NCBI RefSeq assembly: GCF_900101395.1
Contig: NZ_FMZO01000001.1
Location: 248,001 to 312,000 of the forward strand
DNA length: 64,000 nt
Direction of reading: 5' to 3'
Source of the DNA: Niabella drilacis
Lineage (GTDB): Bacteria > Bacteroidota > Bacteroidia > Chitinophagales > Chitinophagaceae
The notes under the pieces were generated by a model. That model saw only the letters and a list, made by a program, of their open reading frames with translations. It was not told the DNA's origin and made no database searches. A program made the position numbers and the translations under genes. Positions 34,401 through 42,993 of this stretch are shown piece by piece; the stretch's first letter is position 1; each line of letters begins with the position of its first letter.

Positions 34401-34554
34401 GGCTGAAGTGCAAAAGCCACTGGCTACCGTTGTCATCGGCGGATTGATAACAGCAACTTTTTTAACGCTGGTGGTATTGCCTTGTTTATATATTATTTTC
34501 TCTGTTGAGCGAAGGAGGGGCAGCAACAGGCAAAGGGCAGCAGGCAAGGGGTAG
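31408..34554 (+). CDS. czcA: CzcA/CusA-family heavy-metal RND efflux pump
   Basis: The 1048-residue protein (start at MLNKIIRFSIKNKLVIAAG) is a full-length HME-RND transporter with two sets of transmembrane helices and two large periplasmic loops. The helix-4 motif GAIDFGLIVDGAVIIVEA, with the proton-relay Asp residues, and the NNQVQIITISPTLASQEVEQFVTYPVE and PVSTGLGEIYQYI blocks are typical of CzcA/CusA. With the downstream CzcC-like channel and CzcB-like adaptor it should export Co/Zn/Cd or Cu/Ag across the outer membrane. Specificity cannot be fixed by reading alone. Confidence 0.94.
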   Translation: MLNKIIRFSIKNKLVIAAGTIALIIWGIWSAAKLPVDAVPDITNNQVQIITISPTLASQEVEQFVTYPVEQSLANLPDLEEMRSISRFGLSVITVVFHDDIDIYFARQLINEKLKEAEEKIPKGMGKPELAPVSTGLGEIYQYIIHPKKGAENKYNAMDLRTMQDWIVARQLYGTPGVAEVNSFGGQLKQYEVAVNPDRLKAMNVTIPEIFTALEKNNQNTGGAYIDKKPNAYFIRGIGLVTSLEDIKNISVKTSSARIPVLVKDVAVVKLGYAVRYGALTYNGEKEAVGGIVMMLKGANSAEVVSRVKAKMETIRKSLPEDIEIEPFVDRTGLVDRAISTVETNLVEGALIVIFVLILFLGNIRAGLIVASAIPLSMLFALGMMRLFGVSANLMSLGAIDFGLIVDGAVIIVEATLHLLVAKKFTTALTRQQMDEAVEESAKKMMSSAAFGQVIILIVYLPILSLSGIEGKMFKPMAQTVSFAIIGALILSLTYIPMMSAVFLSRKIAHKKTFADRMMHRFQRIYDPVIHWAIRMKYGVVTGALLLLVLAGFIFSRMGGEFLPQLQEGDYAFHCILPQGTSLSQSVETSMQAERIIKSFPEVKTVVGKTGSAEIPTDPMPPEATDLIITLKPLKEWTTTKNYNVLAAKMMEKLEVIPGVFFEATQPIQMRFNELMTGVRQDVAIKIFGEDIDSLAAWAPRISKVVQSVKGATAPQIERTTGLPQITIQYDRARMANYKLNVDDVNKTISTAFAGEAASVIFENERKFDLVVRLDSASRASIEDVGNLYIATETGNQIPLSQVATVSIKEGPAQISREDGKRRIVVGFNVKGRDVESVVKEIQDKLAQPQNKLPTGYYLTYGGTFENLQEASGRLRLAVPVALLLIFGLLYFTFNSVKQATLIYTAIPMSAIGGVFALLLRGMPFSISAGVGFIALFGVAVLNGIVLISTFNQLQKEGVADVIQRVLDGTRMRLRPVLMTATVASLGFLPMAMSAGAGAEVQKPLATVVIGGLITATFLTLVVLPCLYIIFSVERRRGSNRQRAAGKG

Positions 34555-34650
34555 CAATGCTCTGGAAGGCGGTCGCCTGATTAAAATGACGAAATAGGGC
34601 GGCTCATATTTTACCGGAACAGCTTTATATAAGAAAACTTTTTACTGGCC

Positions 34651-34942
34651 ATGGAAATAGTTGAATTAAGCAAAGACTTTCCTAAAGAAGCAACCTGCTC
34701 TCTTGCAGATCAGATAAGGAGCAGCAGGAGCGTTTGTACAAAATTTGCAGAAGCGTATCGGGAAAAAAATGATCCGGCACATTTTGTTTCAAAACAAGCC
34801 GGTCGTGACGCGGAAAACCCTGGAACGCTTGTTGGGCCTGGTTTTTTGCCTGAAGGTAAATATATCGTACAGCTATGAAAAAGCAAGCTAAGAAATCGGG
34901 AAACTGATTGATTACATGATTGATAATCCTGAAAAATATTGA
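34651..34942 (+). pseudogene. Frameshifted four-helix-bundle (S23-type) protein
   Basis: The first frame (34651-34878) reads SKDFPKEATCSLADQIRSSRSVCTKFAEAYREKNDPAHF in short conserved blocks of the four-helix-bundle family, then degenerates. The family's C-terminal block (EIGKLIDYMIDNPEKY) reappears in the +1 frame at 34892-34939 and ends with TGA at 34942. One frameshift between about 34810 and 34890 therefore splits the gene. It may be a real pseudogene inside the efflux operon or a sequencing error. The family's function is poorly known. Confidence 0.8.
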
Positions 34943-35034
34943 TAATGAAATGGAATGATAAAATTGAAATAATGGAGTTTACAAACTGCCGGGTATGGGG
35001 TACAGGCGACAAATGGCAAGTGGCAGGGGATGCA

Positions 35035-36258
35035 ATGCAAAATACTGGGTCCTTTGCTTCCTGTCTTTTGCGCACGGCCTTTTGCATGTTGTTTTTTTTC
35101 TGTGCCGCTGCAACGCAGGCGCAACATCGCATCAGCGTCAGCGAAGCAATTGATACGGCATTGAGGAATAACCTGCAGCTCGACATCAACCGGTCCGAGA
35201 TCAGCAGGGCAGGCTATGCAGTAAAAACTGCGCAAGAAATTCCTAAAACGGGTGTGTTTGCCGAAAATGAGGATCTGCGCCCATCCGACAATAAAGGGGT
35301 ATTAAAGATCGGTATTTCGCAAAGTATGGCCTGGCCGGGATTGTATAAAGCAAGAAAGGCGTATCTGGATCAGCAGCTGAAATATTACCGGTTGAATACA
35401 CCTGCTTTGAGTGCAGTACTAAGAAAAGAGGTCCGTAGTGTTTATTATGAACTTTGGTATCTGGAGGATAAATTTCAATTGTTTAAGCGATTAGACAGTA
35501 TTTATACTTCACTGTACAAGGCCGCTGAACTGCGGTTTAAGACGGGGGAAGCTGCAGGGTTGGATAAGATCGCAGCAAATGCAAAACTGAAAGAACTGCA
35601 GGCACTGCTGGAGCAGAACGGTAAGGATATGGTGGTACAGCAACAACAGCTGATGCTGTTGCTGAATAAAAATGAATGGCTGTTGCCGGTCCAAAGGCCT
35701 TTGGAAAAACTGGGTCTTTTAATTGGCACAACAGATAGCCTGCATCCTTCGTTGGCCTTGCAGCAGCAAAATGTTGATGTTGCCGCATCGAATATTGCGG
35801 TCCAGAAAAATGGTAATAAGCCCGAGTTTTCCGGCCGGGTTTTTACACAACGGCTCTGGGGGGCTAAAGACCCCTATACCGGCTTTTCTGTTACAGCTGC
35901 ATTCCCCTTATTTGGCAACAGTGCTTATAAGAGCCGGATAAAAGTTGCCAGAGCCGAAATGGAAATACAACAAAAACAATTGAGCTATCAAACGCTGCAG
36001 GTGAATACACAGCGGCAAACGGCGCTGACTGAAATTGAAAAAAACCTGGCAATGCTTCAGTTTTATGAAACGACGGGTCTGAAGCAGGCGGACGAGATCA
36101 TAAAAGCAGCAACGTTGAGTTATAAAGCAGGTGAAATAAGTTTTGCCGAGCTCAGCCAGTTCCTGACGCAGGCTATTGATACCCAAAAGAACTACCTGGA
36201 TGTATTGAATCAATACAATCAGTCTGTTATTCAATTTTACTACTATAACAATCATTAA
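35035..36258 (+). CDS. czcC: TolC-like outer-membrane efflux channel (CzcC/CusC type)
   Basis: Starting at 35035 the 407-residue protein has a signal peptide (SCLLRTAFCMLFFFCAAATQAQ) followed by paired coiled-coil and beta segments of the outer-membrane efflux family (ISVSEAIDTALRNNLQLDI, GISQSMAWPGLYKARK, ELRFKTGEAAGLDKIAA, SYKAGEISFAELSQFLTQAID). An upstream in-frame extension to 34939 overlaps the pseudogene and lacks signal features. It supplies the outer-membrane exit duct for the CzcA pump. Confidence 0.88.
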   Translation: MQNTGSFASCLLRTAFCMLFFFCAAATQAQHRISVSEAIDTALRNNLQLDINRSEISRAGYAVKTAQEIPKTGVFAENEDLRPSDNKGVLKIGISQSMAWPGLYKARKAYLDQQLKYYRLNTPALSAVLRKEVRSVYYELWYLEDKFQLFKRLDSIYTSLYKAAELRFKTGEAAGLDKIAANAKLKELQALLEQNGKDMVVQQQQLMLLLNKNEWLLPVQRPLEKLGLLIGTTDSLHPSLALQQQNVDVAASNIAVQKNGNKPEFSGRVFTQRLWGAKDPYTGFSVTAAFPLFGNSAYKSRIKVARAEMEIQQKQLSYQTLQVNTQRQTALTEIEKNLAMLQFYETTGLKQADEIIKAATLSYKAGEISFAELSQFLTQAIDTQKNYLDVLNQYNQSVIQFYYYNNH

Positions 36259-36269
36259 AAATAACGGTA

Positions 36270-37523
36270 ATGACGCGAATATTGACTATAGCATTGATGC
36301 TTTTTTGTTTATCCGGGATCATCTCCTGCGGAAATAAACCGGGTGCTGAAACGGTAGAAAAGGAAGAACATGGGGAGGAAGCCGGGGAGCATTCCAATGA
36401 AAATACGACCACGCTTACAGCAGCGCAGATGGAGGCCATTGGTGTGCAGCTGGGCGGCGTTGAAAGGAAAGAACTGACCAATTCAATTAAGGCAAATGGC
36501 ATCCTTACCGTGCCTAATCAAAACAAGGCCTTTGTGGTGCCCCTGTACAGCGGGGTTATTAAAACGCTTCATGTACAGCCCGGGAGTTTTGTAAAACAGG
36601 GACAGGCAATTGCCACCATTGTAAACCCCGACCTGATACAGATGCAGCAGCAGTTGCAGCAGGTAGAAGCTCAAATTGCTTTATCGGAAATGGAAGTCAA
36701 AAGACAGCAGGAACTGGTAGAAGGCAATGCTGCTCCTCTGAAAAGGCTGCAACAGGCGCAAACAGAGCTGGCAACACTCAGGAGCCAGCGGAATGGCTGG
36801 CAAAAGCAGTTGTCGGCTGTGGGGGCCACCCGTAGTTTTTCATCAGCGATAGTGGTGCGGGCTCCCATAGGCGGAACGGTGAGTAAGGTCTCGGCGCAGC
36901 TGGGGAGCAATGTTGATGTAAGTACGCCTATCGCAGAGATCGTGAACAACTCGCAGTTGCACCTGGATTTATATGTGTATGAGAAGGACCTCCCCAGGCT
37001 GAGGTCCAATCAGACCATTCACTTTACCATTACCAACAATGCGGGTAAGGAGTATGATGCTGAAATATTTTCGATCGGCGCCGCATTTGAAGCGGGAAGT
37101 AAAACCATTCCCGTACATGCAAAGGTGATTGGCGATAAAGCCGGTCTGATTGATGGAATGAATGTGACGGCCCTGGTGAGCCTGGATAAATCGACAGTGC
37201 CGGCGGTGCCTTCAGATGCAATTGTGAGCTACCAGGGGAAGGATTTTATTTTCGTGGTTACAGGGGCATACCCGGAAGGGGGGGGCGAAAACTCCGGGGG
37301 AGCAAGGGGTACAAAGACAACGCCGGTCAAACAAGAGGATACACATGAGAATGAGGCCGGAGGCCTGATCTTTGAGCGGATACCGGTTGCAAAAGGCACA
37401 ACTGATGTGGGGTATAGTGAAGTAACCCTGCTAAAGGAGATACCGGCTGATGCAAAGATCGTGATAAAAGGCGCTTTCTTTATTTTGGCGAAAATGACCA
37501 ATAGCGGAGCGCATGAACATTAG
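36270..37523 (+). CDS. czcB: RND efflux periplasmic adaptor (CzcB/CusB type)
   Basis: The 417-residue lipoprotein (signal LSGIISCGN) has an acidic, His/Glu-rich N-terminal stretch (EKEEHGEEAGEHSNEN), a barrel-sandwich domain (VPLYSGVIKTLHVQPGSFVKQGQAIATI), an alpha hairpin (about residues 110-175, Gln-rich) and a beta-barrel domain. A low-complexity linker with GGGENSGG and a HENEAGG stretch interrupts the C-terminal region. It bridges CzcA to the outer-membrane channel. It follows czcC by 11 bp. Confidence 0.9.
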   Translation: MTRILTIALMLFCLSGIISCGNKPGAETVEKEEHGEEAGEHSNENTTTLTAAQMEAIGVQLGGVERKELTNSIKANGILTVPNQNKAFVVPLYSGVIKTLHVQPGSFVKQGQAIATIVNPDLIQMQQQLQQVEAQIALSEMEVKRQQELVEGNAAPLKRLQQAQTELATLRSQRNGWQKQLSAVGATRSFSSAIVVRAPIGGTVSKVSAQLGSNVDVSTPIAEIVNNSQLHLDLYVYEKDLPRLRSNQTIHFTITNNAGKEYDAEIFSIGAAFEAGSKTIPVHAKVIGDKAGLIDGMNVTALVSLDKSTVPAVPSDAIVSYQGKDFIFVVTGAYPEGGGENSGGARGTKTTPVKQEDTHENEAGGLIFERIPVAKGTTDVGYSEVTLLKEIPADAKIVIKGAFFILAKMTNSGAHEH

Positions 37524-37588
37524 TAAATTTACAGGAAGCAGAAAGACGTTTCAGGCGCACCCAGACGCTGCTCATTAAATCAGTTACC

Positions 37589-40060
37589 ATGGAAAAAACA
37601 AGAATAAACCTGGAGATCGTTTTGCCGGGGATCCCCGATGAAAGGGATGAATGTGTGGCCCGGCTGATCGGCCTGCTTCAGTACAGAAGAGGCATTGATA
37701 AAGTACATGTTATTTCCGGGGAGGCCGATCAAAAGGCACAGCTTTGTTTTCATTATGATCCGTCTGAGATCCTGCTTGACGAGGTGGAACAAATTGCCGG
37801 GAGGGCCGGTGCTGCAATTACGGCGCATTATGGACATTTATTGATTGAGGTTAGGGGCGTGCGCCATCTGCGTCATGCACGAATGATCGAAGCTACCCTC
37901 AGGAAGCATAAGGGCCTGCTGAATGCTTCTGTATCCGGCACAGGCTTTATACGAGTGGAATATAATAAAGGAGAAACAACGGGGAAAGCCATTCTTGAAC
38001 GAGTTGAAAAAACGGGATTAGCCGTTAGCGGTGTTGAAGATTTTCATGCCCGGGGGCAAAAGCCCCGCGAAGAAGCACATGAGGACCATGAGCATGATCA
38101 TGAGGCCGGGGCACATGAACATGCTCACGGCGGGATCTTCGGAGAAAGAACGGAACTGATCTTTGCCATCATTTGCGGCTTATTGTTAGGGCTTGGCTTT
38201 GGACTCTCTTTTGTCAATGGACTGCCCCCTGCTATTTCCATATGGTTTTATATTGCCGCCTACTTCTTTGGTGGTTTTTTCACTACCAAAGAGGCTGTCG
38301 AAGGTATCCGCAAAGGGACTTTTGAGATCGATTTTCTTATGCTTGTTGCGGCGGTGGGTGCCGCCGTATTAGGTCAATGGGCTGAAGGGGCATTGTTGCT
38401 TTTCCTGTTCAGTCTCGGGCACTCGCTGGAGCACTATGCCATGGAAAGAGCAAAAAGATCAATTGCCGGCCTGGCCGCCCTGGCGCCGAAGACCGCATTG
38501 CTTAAAGCGGGCGGTGCCATTGAAGAAGTACAGATCGAAGCATTAAAACAAGGGGATATTATCGTGGTAAAACCCAACTCGAAAATTGCAGCGGATGGTA
38601 TTGTGGTAAAGGGAAGTAGCAGCGTTAACCAGGCCCCCATTACGGGAGAAAGTGTACCTGTGGATAAAATGGCGGTTGACGATGTTGATATGGACCTGCA
38701 AAGTTCCGGCAAATTGGATGCCCGGTATAAAGTGTTTGCGGGCTCTATCAACGGAGGAGCAAACCTGGAAGTTAAAGTAACAAAAGTTGCGGCAGACAGC
38801 ACCATTGCGAGACTGGTAAAACTGGTTAATGAAGCCCAGACACAAAAATCACCCACGCAGAATTTTACAGATAAACTGGAGCGCTATTATGTTCCGTCTG
38901 TGCTCATTTTGGTTGGCATCCTGTTGCTGGCCTTCCTGGTGGTAGACGAACCGTTTAGCGCAAGTTTTTACCGGGCTATGGCCGTATTGGTTGCTGCAAG
39001 CCCCTGCGCATTAGCTATATCCACCCCCAGTGCGGTCTTAAGCGGGGTAGCAAGAGCCGCAAGAGGCGGCGTTTTAATAAAGGGAGGAAAGCCGCTGGAA
39101 GAGCTGGGGGCTCTTTCTGCGATTGCTTTTGATAAAACCGGAACACTTACCGAAGGAAAGCCCAGGCTCACCGGTGTGTACCCGCTTAACGGGATATCGG
39201 AAGAGCAGTTGCTGGAAATTGTCATTGCTGTAGAAAAGCTAAGCGATCATCCCCTGGCAGCGGCCATTGTAAAAGATGGCACAGAGCGGTTAAAAAGAGC
39301 GGTTGCCGCAGCTGAGAATGTATCGGCAATCCAGGGAAGAGGCATCAAAGCGCAGTATAATGGCACTACGGTTCATGTAGGTAATAAGGAGTTGTTCGCC
39401 GGAAAGAACACCGGGCTTCCTGATGATCTGAAGGCAAAGGTAGAGGAGCTGGAGCGCCAGGGAAATACCACCATGCTTGTTCAGCAGAACGATTTGTACG
39501 CAGGCATCATTACGCTTATGGATGTTGCCCGGGAAGATGCAAAAGAGACCCTTACACAGCTAACGGGTATCGGTATCCGCAAAATGATCATGCTTACAGG
39601 TGATAATCAGAAGGTGGCGGAAGCAATTGCCGGGGAAATCGGTATTACTGATGCCTGGGGTAACCTGCTGCCCGAGCAAAAGGTAGCTGCTATTGAAAAA
39701 TTACGTGCCAGTGAAACCCGGGTAGCAATGGTTGGTGACGGCGTCAATGATGCGCCGGCAATGGCCAAAAGCACGGTGGGCATTGCAATGGGTGCAGCAG
39801 GCAGCGACGTGGCTTTGGAAACAGCGGACATTGCATTAATGGCCGATCAATTAAGTAATCTACCCTTTGCCATCGGGCTCAGCAGAAAAGCAGGCCGGAT
39901 CATCCGGCAAAACCTGGTCCTCAGCCTTGGAATGGTAGCAGTGCTGATACCGCTTACCATCCTGGGGATTGCAGATATAGGACCTGCCGTTATCGGACAC
40001 GAAGGCTCTACCTTGGTGGTTGTATTTAATGCCTTACGCTTGCTGGGATATAAGAAGTGA
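37589..40060 (+). CDS. P1B-4-like heavy-metal-transporting ATPase
   Basis: The 823-residue P-type ATPase has the phosphorylation motif DKTGTLTEGKP (about residue 514), SDHPLAAAIV, MLTGDN and MVGDGVNDAPAMA. The metal-site motif is SPC (about residue 471), and the last helix carries HEGSTLVVVFNALRLL. SPC plus HEG(G/S)T defines the P1B-4 group (Co, Zn, Fe, Cd or Ni export). Two N-terminal HMA-like modules lack CxxC, and a His/Glu/Asp-rich linker follows (HEDHEHDHEAGAHEHAHGG, about residues 165-185). It ends the efflux operon. Confidence 0.92.
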   Translation: MEKTRINLEIVLPGIPDERDECVARLIGLLQYRRGIDKVHVISGEADQKAQLCFHYDPSEILLDEVEQIAGRAGAAITAHYGHLLIEVRGVRHLRHARMIEATLRKHKGLLNASVSGTGFIRVEYNKGETTGKAILERVEKTGLAVSGVEDFHARGQKPREEAHEDHEHDHEAGAHEHAHGGIFGERTELIFAIICGLLLGLGFGLSFVNGLPPAISIWFYIAAYFFGGFFTTKEAVEGIRKGTFEIDFLMLVAAVGAAVLGQWAEGALLLFLFSLGHSLEHYAMERAKRSIAGLAALAPKTALLKAGGAIEEVQIEALKQGDIIVVKPNSKIAADGIVVKGSSSVNQAPITGESVPVDKMAVDDVDMDLQSSGKLDARYKVFAGSINGGANLEVKVTKVAADSTIARLVKLVNEAQTQKSPTQNFTDKLERYYVPSVLILVGILLLAFLVVDEPFSASFYRAMAVLVAASPCALAISTPSAVLSGVARAARGGVLIKGGKPLEELGALSAIAFDKTGTLTEGKPRLTGVYPLNGISEEQLLEIVIAVEKLSDHPLAAAIVKDGTERLKRAVAAAENVSAIQGRGIKAQYNGTTVHVGNKELFAGKNTGLPDDLKAKVEELERQGNTTMLVQQNDLYAGIITLMDVAREDAKETLTQLTGIGIRKMIMLTGDNQKVAEAIAGEIGITDAWGNLLPEQKVAAIEKLRASETRVAMVGDGVNDAPAMAKSTVGIAMGAAGSDVALETADIALMADQLSNLPFAIGLSRKAGRIIRQNLVLSLGMVAVLIPLTILGIADIGPAVIGHEGSTLVVVFNALRLLGYKK

Positions 40061-40403
40061 TGGGGTTTGAAAAATGTGGACATATGAATTCAGGGTTAGG
40101 GATAAGACCGGATCCGGCCGGGGCAATGGTCGGTAGGCATTGGCTAATGCTTTCCATATTTGCAACTGATTCGGTAATGTCCGGAAGAACTGACAGGAAA
40201 GGACCGGTAGCTCAGGAAGGTTTAATGCGCTACGCCCGGCAAAATGGCAAATCGGTATGGCAATGACCAATTAAAACTAATACGCATTTTACAATGGAAG
40301 CGTTGGGCCAGTGGCATAAGCAGCAATGGAAGCCTGTTATTATCCGGCCCCGTTGACTATCTTATGTTTAGCGGAGGAGGATTCTGTAATGGTAAAAAGT
40401 GAT
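40061..40403. other. Intergenic region, no gene recognised
   Basis: The 343 bp between the convergent metal ATPase and the DUF3592-like gene show only short frames with low coding character. I see no strong terminator, repeat or RNA. Confidence 0.5.
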
Positions 40404-41729
40404 TTAGAAATTTTCCCGGACCACCTGTATATCGGGTCTTTTTTCGAAAAGCTGTTCTATTGCAAATTGTATTTGGGCATAGGAGCCCACATTTGTTTTG
40501 CGGGTTTCGCCGGAATGCGTAACAACTTTTAATGTATAAGTAACAGGTCCGCGAAAAGGCCGGTGCTGCCTGATCCTGACGGAGACTATTTCATTATAGG
40601 AAATGGCGGAAAACGAAAAGCTGGGCAATAAAGAAATGACTTCTTTTTCAAAAACAAAAGGGGGCGCCACCGCGAACATTCTTGGTGTTAACCGTATATA
40701 ATTCCGGTACAAATGCAGGCTGTCCGTATCGAGCCGGCGCAGTATACCGATAAAGCGTGTAAGCCTTTTGTGTATAATGATCATTACAGGCGCCAGGAAA
40801 AGAGCCAGCAACAGTTGCAGCGTCATTAAAATGGAAGCCGAGGTCGAGAGGAATGCGTCATCGGGTGTACGGCGGCTGTTATGGACTATGAAAAACTGGA
40901 TGGCGAAAAAGAGGATGATCGCACAATCCAGTGTTATAAAAAATCCCATGATCACAAATCGTAGTTTGCGGATGCCCGTTATTTCATTTGCCCTGAATAC
41001 TTCAGGAGGAACTTCCGGCCTGATGCGGGGAATTCGTTTTCCTGTAGCCATTGCCGGCATAAGTGCCACCAGTAGTATGACGGTAATAAGAACGCCAAAA
41101 ACAAGAAAAAGATCGTAGAGTGCTGAGCCATTCAGCCGGACAAACGACATGTCGGCAAATAAACGACTTTTGCCGGGTTTGCCGGGTTGGTAAAAGATCA
41201 CATAGTTATTTTGGGCGATTGCTTTTTTTATCAGCGTTTCCGCTTCCTGTTTAAGGGCCTTTTTCCCGGCCTCAGTTATCCAAAGCAACGAATAAACTTT
41301 TATGGCCTTTTCCTGTGTGGTTTGATAGAGGGTGCCGTTTACCCGGTATTGGTAGTGGATATCGGAATAGGCATATTTGCCGCCGCGGCCTCCTTTCCAG
41401 TCTGCTTCATATTTGGTAATGATACCGGTGGTTTGTTTCCAGTTCCGGTGCCATAGAGAAAAGTCTTTCATCTGCAGCCATGGAAGGAAAGAACATATCG
41501 CTGCCAGTAGTACATATGCCAGGGCGCTTATAATAAGCAGCCGTTTCAGCGTGTTTTTAATACCATTATTGTAGCGGCGCAGGAAGATGAATTGAACCGG
41601 AATGCTGAATGCGAATGCATAGAGCGCATATTGATAGGGGTTGAGTAAAAAGAGGAGCGCAGCGGCAAAGGAGATAAACCCAATATGCCCCACGAATTCA
41701 GCTATGGTGTTCTTTCTCATTTTGTACAT
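40404..41729 (-). CDS. DUF3592-like membrane protein
   Basis: The 442-residue protein (start MYKMRKNTIAEF) has paired N-terminal helices (about residues 9-50), a third helix, then an extracytoplasmic-like beta domain (WKQTTGIITKYEADWKGGRGGKYAYSDIHYQYRVNGTLYQT, YVIFYQPGKPGKSRL) resembling DUF3592. Further helices and a C-terminal cytoplasmic PH-like segment follow. The function is unknown. An extended frame to 41858 overlaps the tRNA-terminator area and is rejected. It lies downstream of tRNA-Val as an apparent single-gene unit. Confidence 0.6.
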   Translation of the reverse strand: MYKMRKNTIAEFVGHIGFISFAAALLFLLNPYQYALYAFAFSIPVQFIFLRRYNNGIKNTLKRLLIISALAYVLLAAICSFLPWLQMKDFSLWHRNWKQTTGIITKYEADWKGGRGGKYAYSDIHYQYRVNGTLYQTTQEKAIKVYSLLWITEAGKKALKQEAETLIKKAIAQNNYVIFYQPGKPGKSRLFADMSFVRLNGSALYDLFLVFGVLITVILLVALMPAMATGKRIPRIRPEVPPEVFRANEITGIRKLRFVIMGFFITLDCAIILFFAIQFFIVHNSRRTPDDAFLSTSASILMTLQLLLALFLAPVMIIIHKRLTRFIGILRRLDTDSLHLYRNYIRLTPRMFAVAPPFVFEKEVISLLPSFSFSAISYNEIVSVRIRQHRPFRGPVTYTLKVVTHSGETRKTNVGSYAQIQFAIEQLFEKRPDIQVVRENF

Positions 41730-41856
41730 TTTACAATAGAGCCCCTTATTATTTGAATAGTGCGTTCTCAGGCATTCTCCCAGCCGACCGGCGGCAAGGC
41801 CGGTATAAAATCTTTTCCTCCGGGGACGTATAAAATATAGACGTGCAACACAGGTC

Positions 41857-41889
41857 AATAAAAAAGGGTTTCATTATCTGAAACCCTTT
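41857..41889 (-). terminator. tRNA-Val terminator
   Basis: A perfect 10-bp stem (AAAGGGTTTC at 41863-41872 with GAAACCCTTT at 41880-41889, 7-nt loop) is followed on the minus strand by a T-rich run. It lies 8 bp beyond the tRNA 3' end. Confidence 0.9.
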
Positions 41890-41896
41890 ATGGTAT

Positions 41897-41974
41897 TGGT
41901 GGGAGTTGACGGGCTCGAACCGCCGACCCTCTGCTTGTAAGGCAGATGCTCTGAACCAACTGAGCTAAACTCCC
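41897..41974 (-). tRNA. tRNA-Val (anticodon UAC)
   Basis: The minus strand folds as a complete tRNA. The acceptor stem GGGAGTT pairs with AACTCCC, followed by an encoded ACCA end. The D-arm is TAGCTCAGTTGG, the anticodon stem TCTGC/GCAGA encloses loop CTTACAA with anticodon TAC, and the T-arm carries GGTTCGAGCC. Confidence 0.96.
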
Positions 41975-42097
41975 GATATGTCAATGCTTCTTTGTCCCTG
42001 TTTTACAGTGTGTTGTTCCGTAAAGGGATTGCAAAGATAAGGGGAAGTTTTTTTATATTCAAAATATTTTTCAAAAAAATTTATTGCATTTTGCAGC

Positions 42098-42643
42098 ATG
42101 TCATTTTACTGTACGTTTGTCAAGGAAAAAGGGAAGGGGACCGTTCATGAAAGCTATCATAATACTGAATATGGCTTCCCGCTGGAATCGGATAACGAGT
42201 TGTTTGCCCGGCTGGTACTGGAGATCAACCAGGCAGGGTTGAGCTGGGAAACGATCCTGAAAAAGAAGGATGCCTTTTATAAGGCTTTTGACCAGTTTGA
42301 CATCCGTAAGGTAAGCCGCTACACGCAAAAGAAATTTGACGCATTGATGGCCGATGCAGGCATCATCCGCAACAGGCTTAAGATTAATGCGGCGATCGAG
42401 AACGCCAAAATTATCATTACGCTTCAAAAGGAATTTGGCTCTTTTAAGAACTGGCTTGATCATCATCATCCAAAAACGAAAGAGGAGTGGGTCAAATTGT
42501 TTAAAAAGCATTTTAAATTCACCGGTGGCGAAATCGTGAACGAATTTTTGATGAGCACCGGCTACCTGCCGGGGTGTCATGCAGAAGATTGTCCGGTCTA
42601 TAAAAAGATCCTTAAGAAAAAACCAATGTGGATGAAGGGGTAA
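42098..42643 (+). CDS. tag: DNA-3-methyladenine glycosylase I
   Basis: The 181-residue protein matches Tag: HESYHNTEYGFPLESDNELFARLVLEINQAGLSWETILKKKDAFYKAFDQFD, then MADAGIIRNRLKINAAIENA and FTGGEIVNEFLMSTGYLPGCHAEDCP. The catalytic Glu in TEYG and the C-terminal His/Cys zinc ligands (GCHAEDC) are present. The usual first Cys-rich motif is reduced, as seen in some Bacteroidota forms. It excises 3-methyladenine from alkylated DNA. Confidence 0.92.
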   Translation: MSFYCTFVKEKGKGTVHESYHNTEYGFPLESDNELFARLVLEINQAGLSWETILKKKDAFYKAFDQFDIRKVSRYTQKKFDALMADAGIIRNRLKINAAIENAKIIITLQKEFGSFKNWLDHHHPKTKEEWVKLFKKHFKFTGGEIVNEFLMSTGYLPGCHAEDCPVYKKILKKKPMWMKG

Positions 42644-42993
42644 CGCAGAGCTCCAGGCCCCCTTAAAAATGAACTGTTGCGCTCCCCGTCGCAGCAAAGA
42701 CATGTCCTTACCCGGGTGCACCCCCGGCTTTTTTGACGGCCGCTCCCAACATGGGATCATGTAACTGCTGTTGACGCCTGTGATGCCGGCGGTCCGGGTG
42801 TTGCAAAAAATGGTGTTGTCTGCAAGTCTTCTTGCTGCCGGTACCGGGGTGCCGTTGCTATTGGCGAAAGCGTTTATAACGGGACCGGTATCCGCTGTAG
42901 TATCTGATTTTATGCAGGCATTGCATAGCAGGACCTGCACAAAATCAGCTGGTTCATTTTTTAAGATTTAAGAGTAATGAAATAGCAACGCAT
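42644..42993 (+). terminator. Intergenic region with tag terminator
   Basis: In this 350-bp gap CCGGG (42712-42716) pairs with CCCGG (42723-42727) around a short loop, followed by six T residues (42729-42734), giving a plus-strand terminator about 70 bp after tag. A 279-codon antisense frame crossing tag is not supported. The rest appears empty. Confidence 0.6.

Noticed and set aside
42101-42940. 279-codon ORF antisense to tag
   Set aside because: Tag on the other strand is a clear family member with conserved catalytic and zinc residues; the antisense frame has no recognisable motif.
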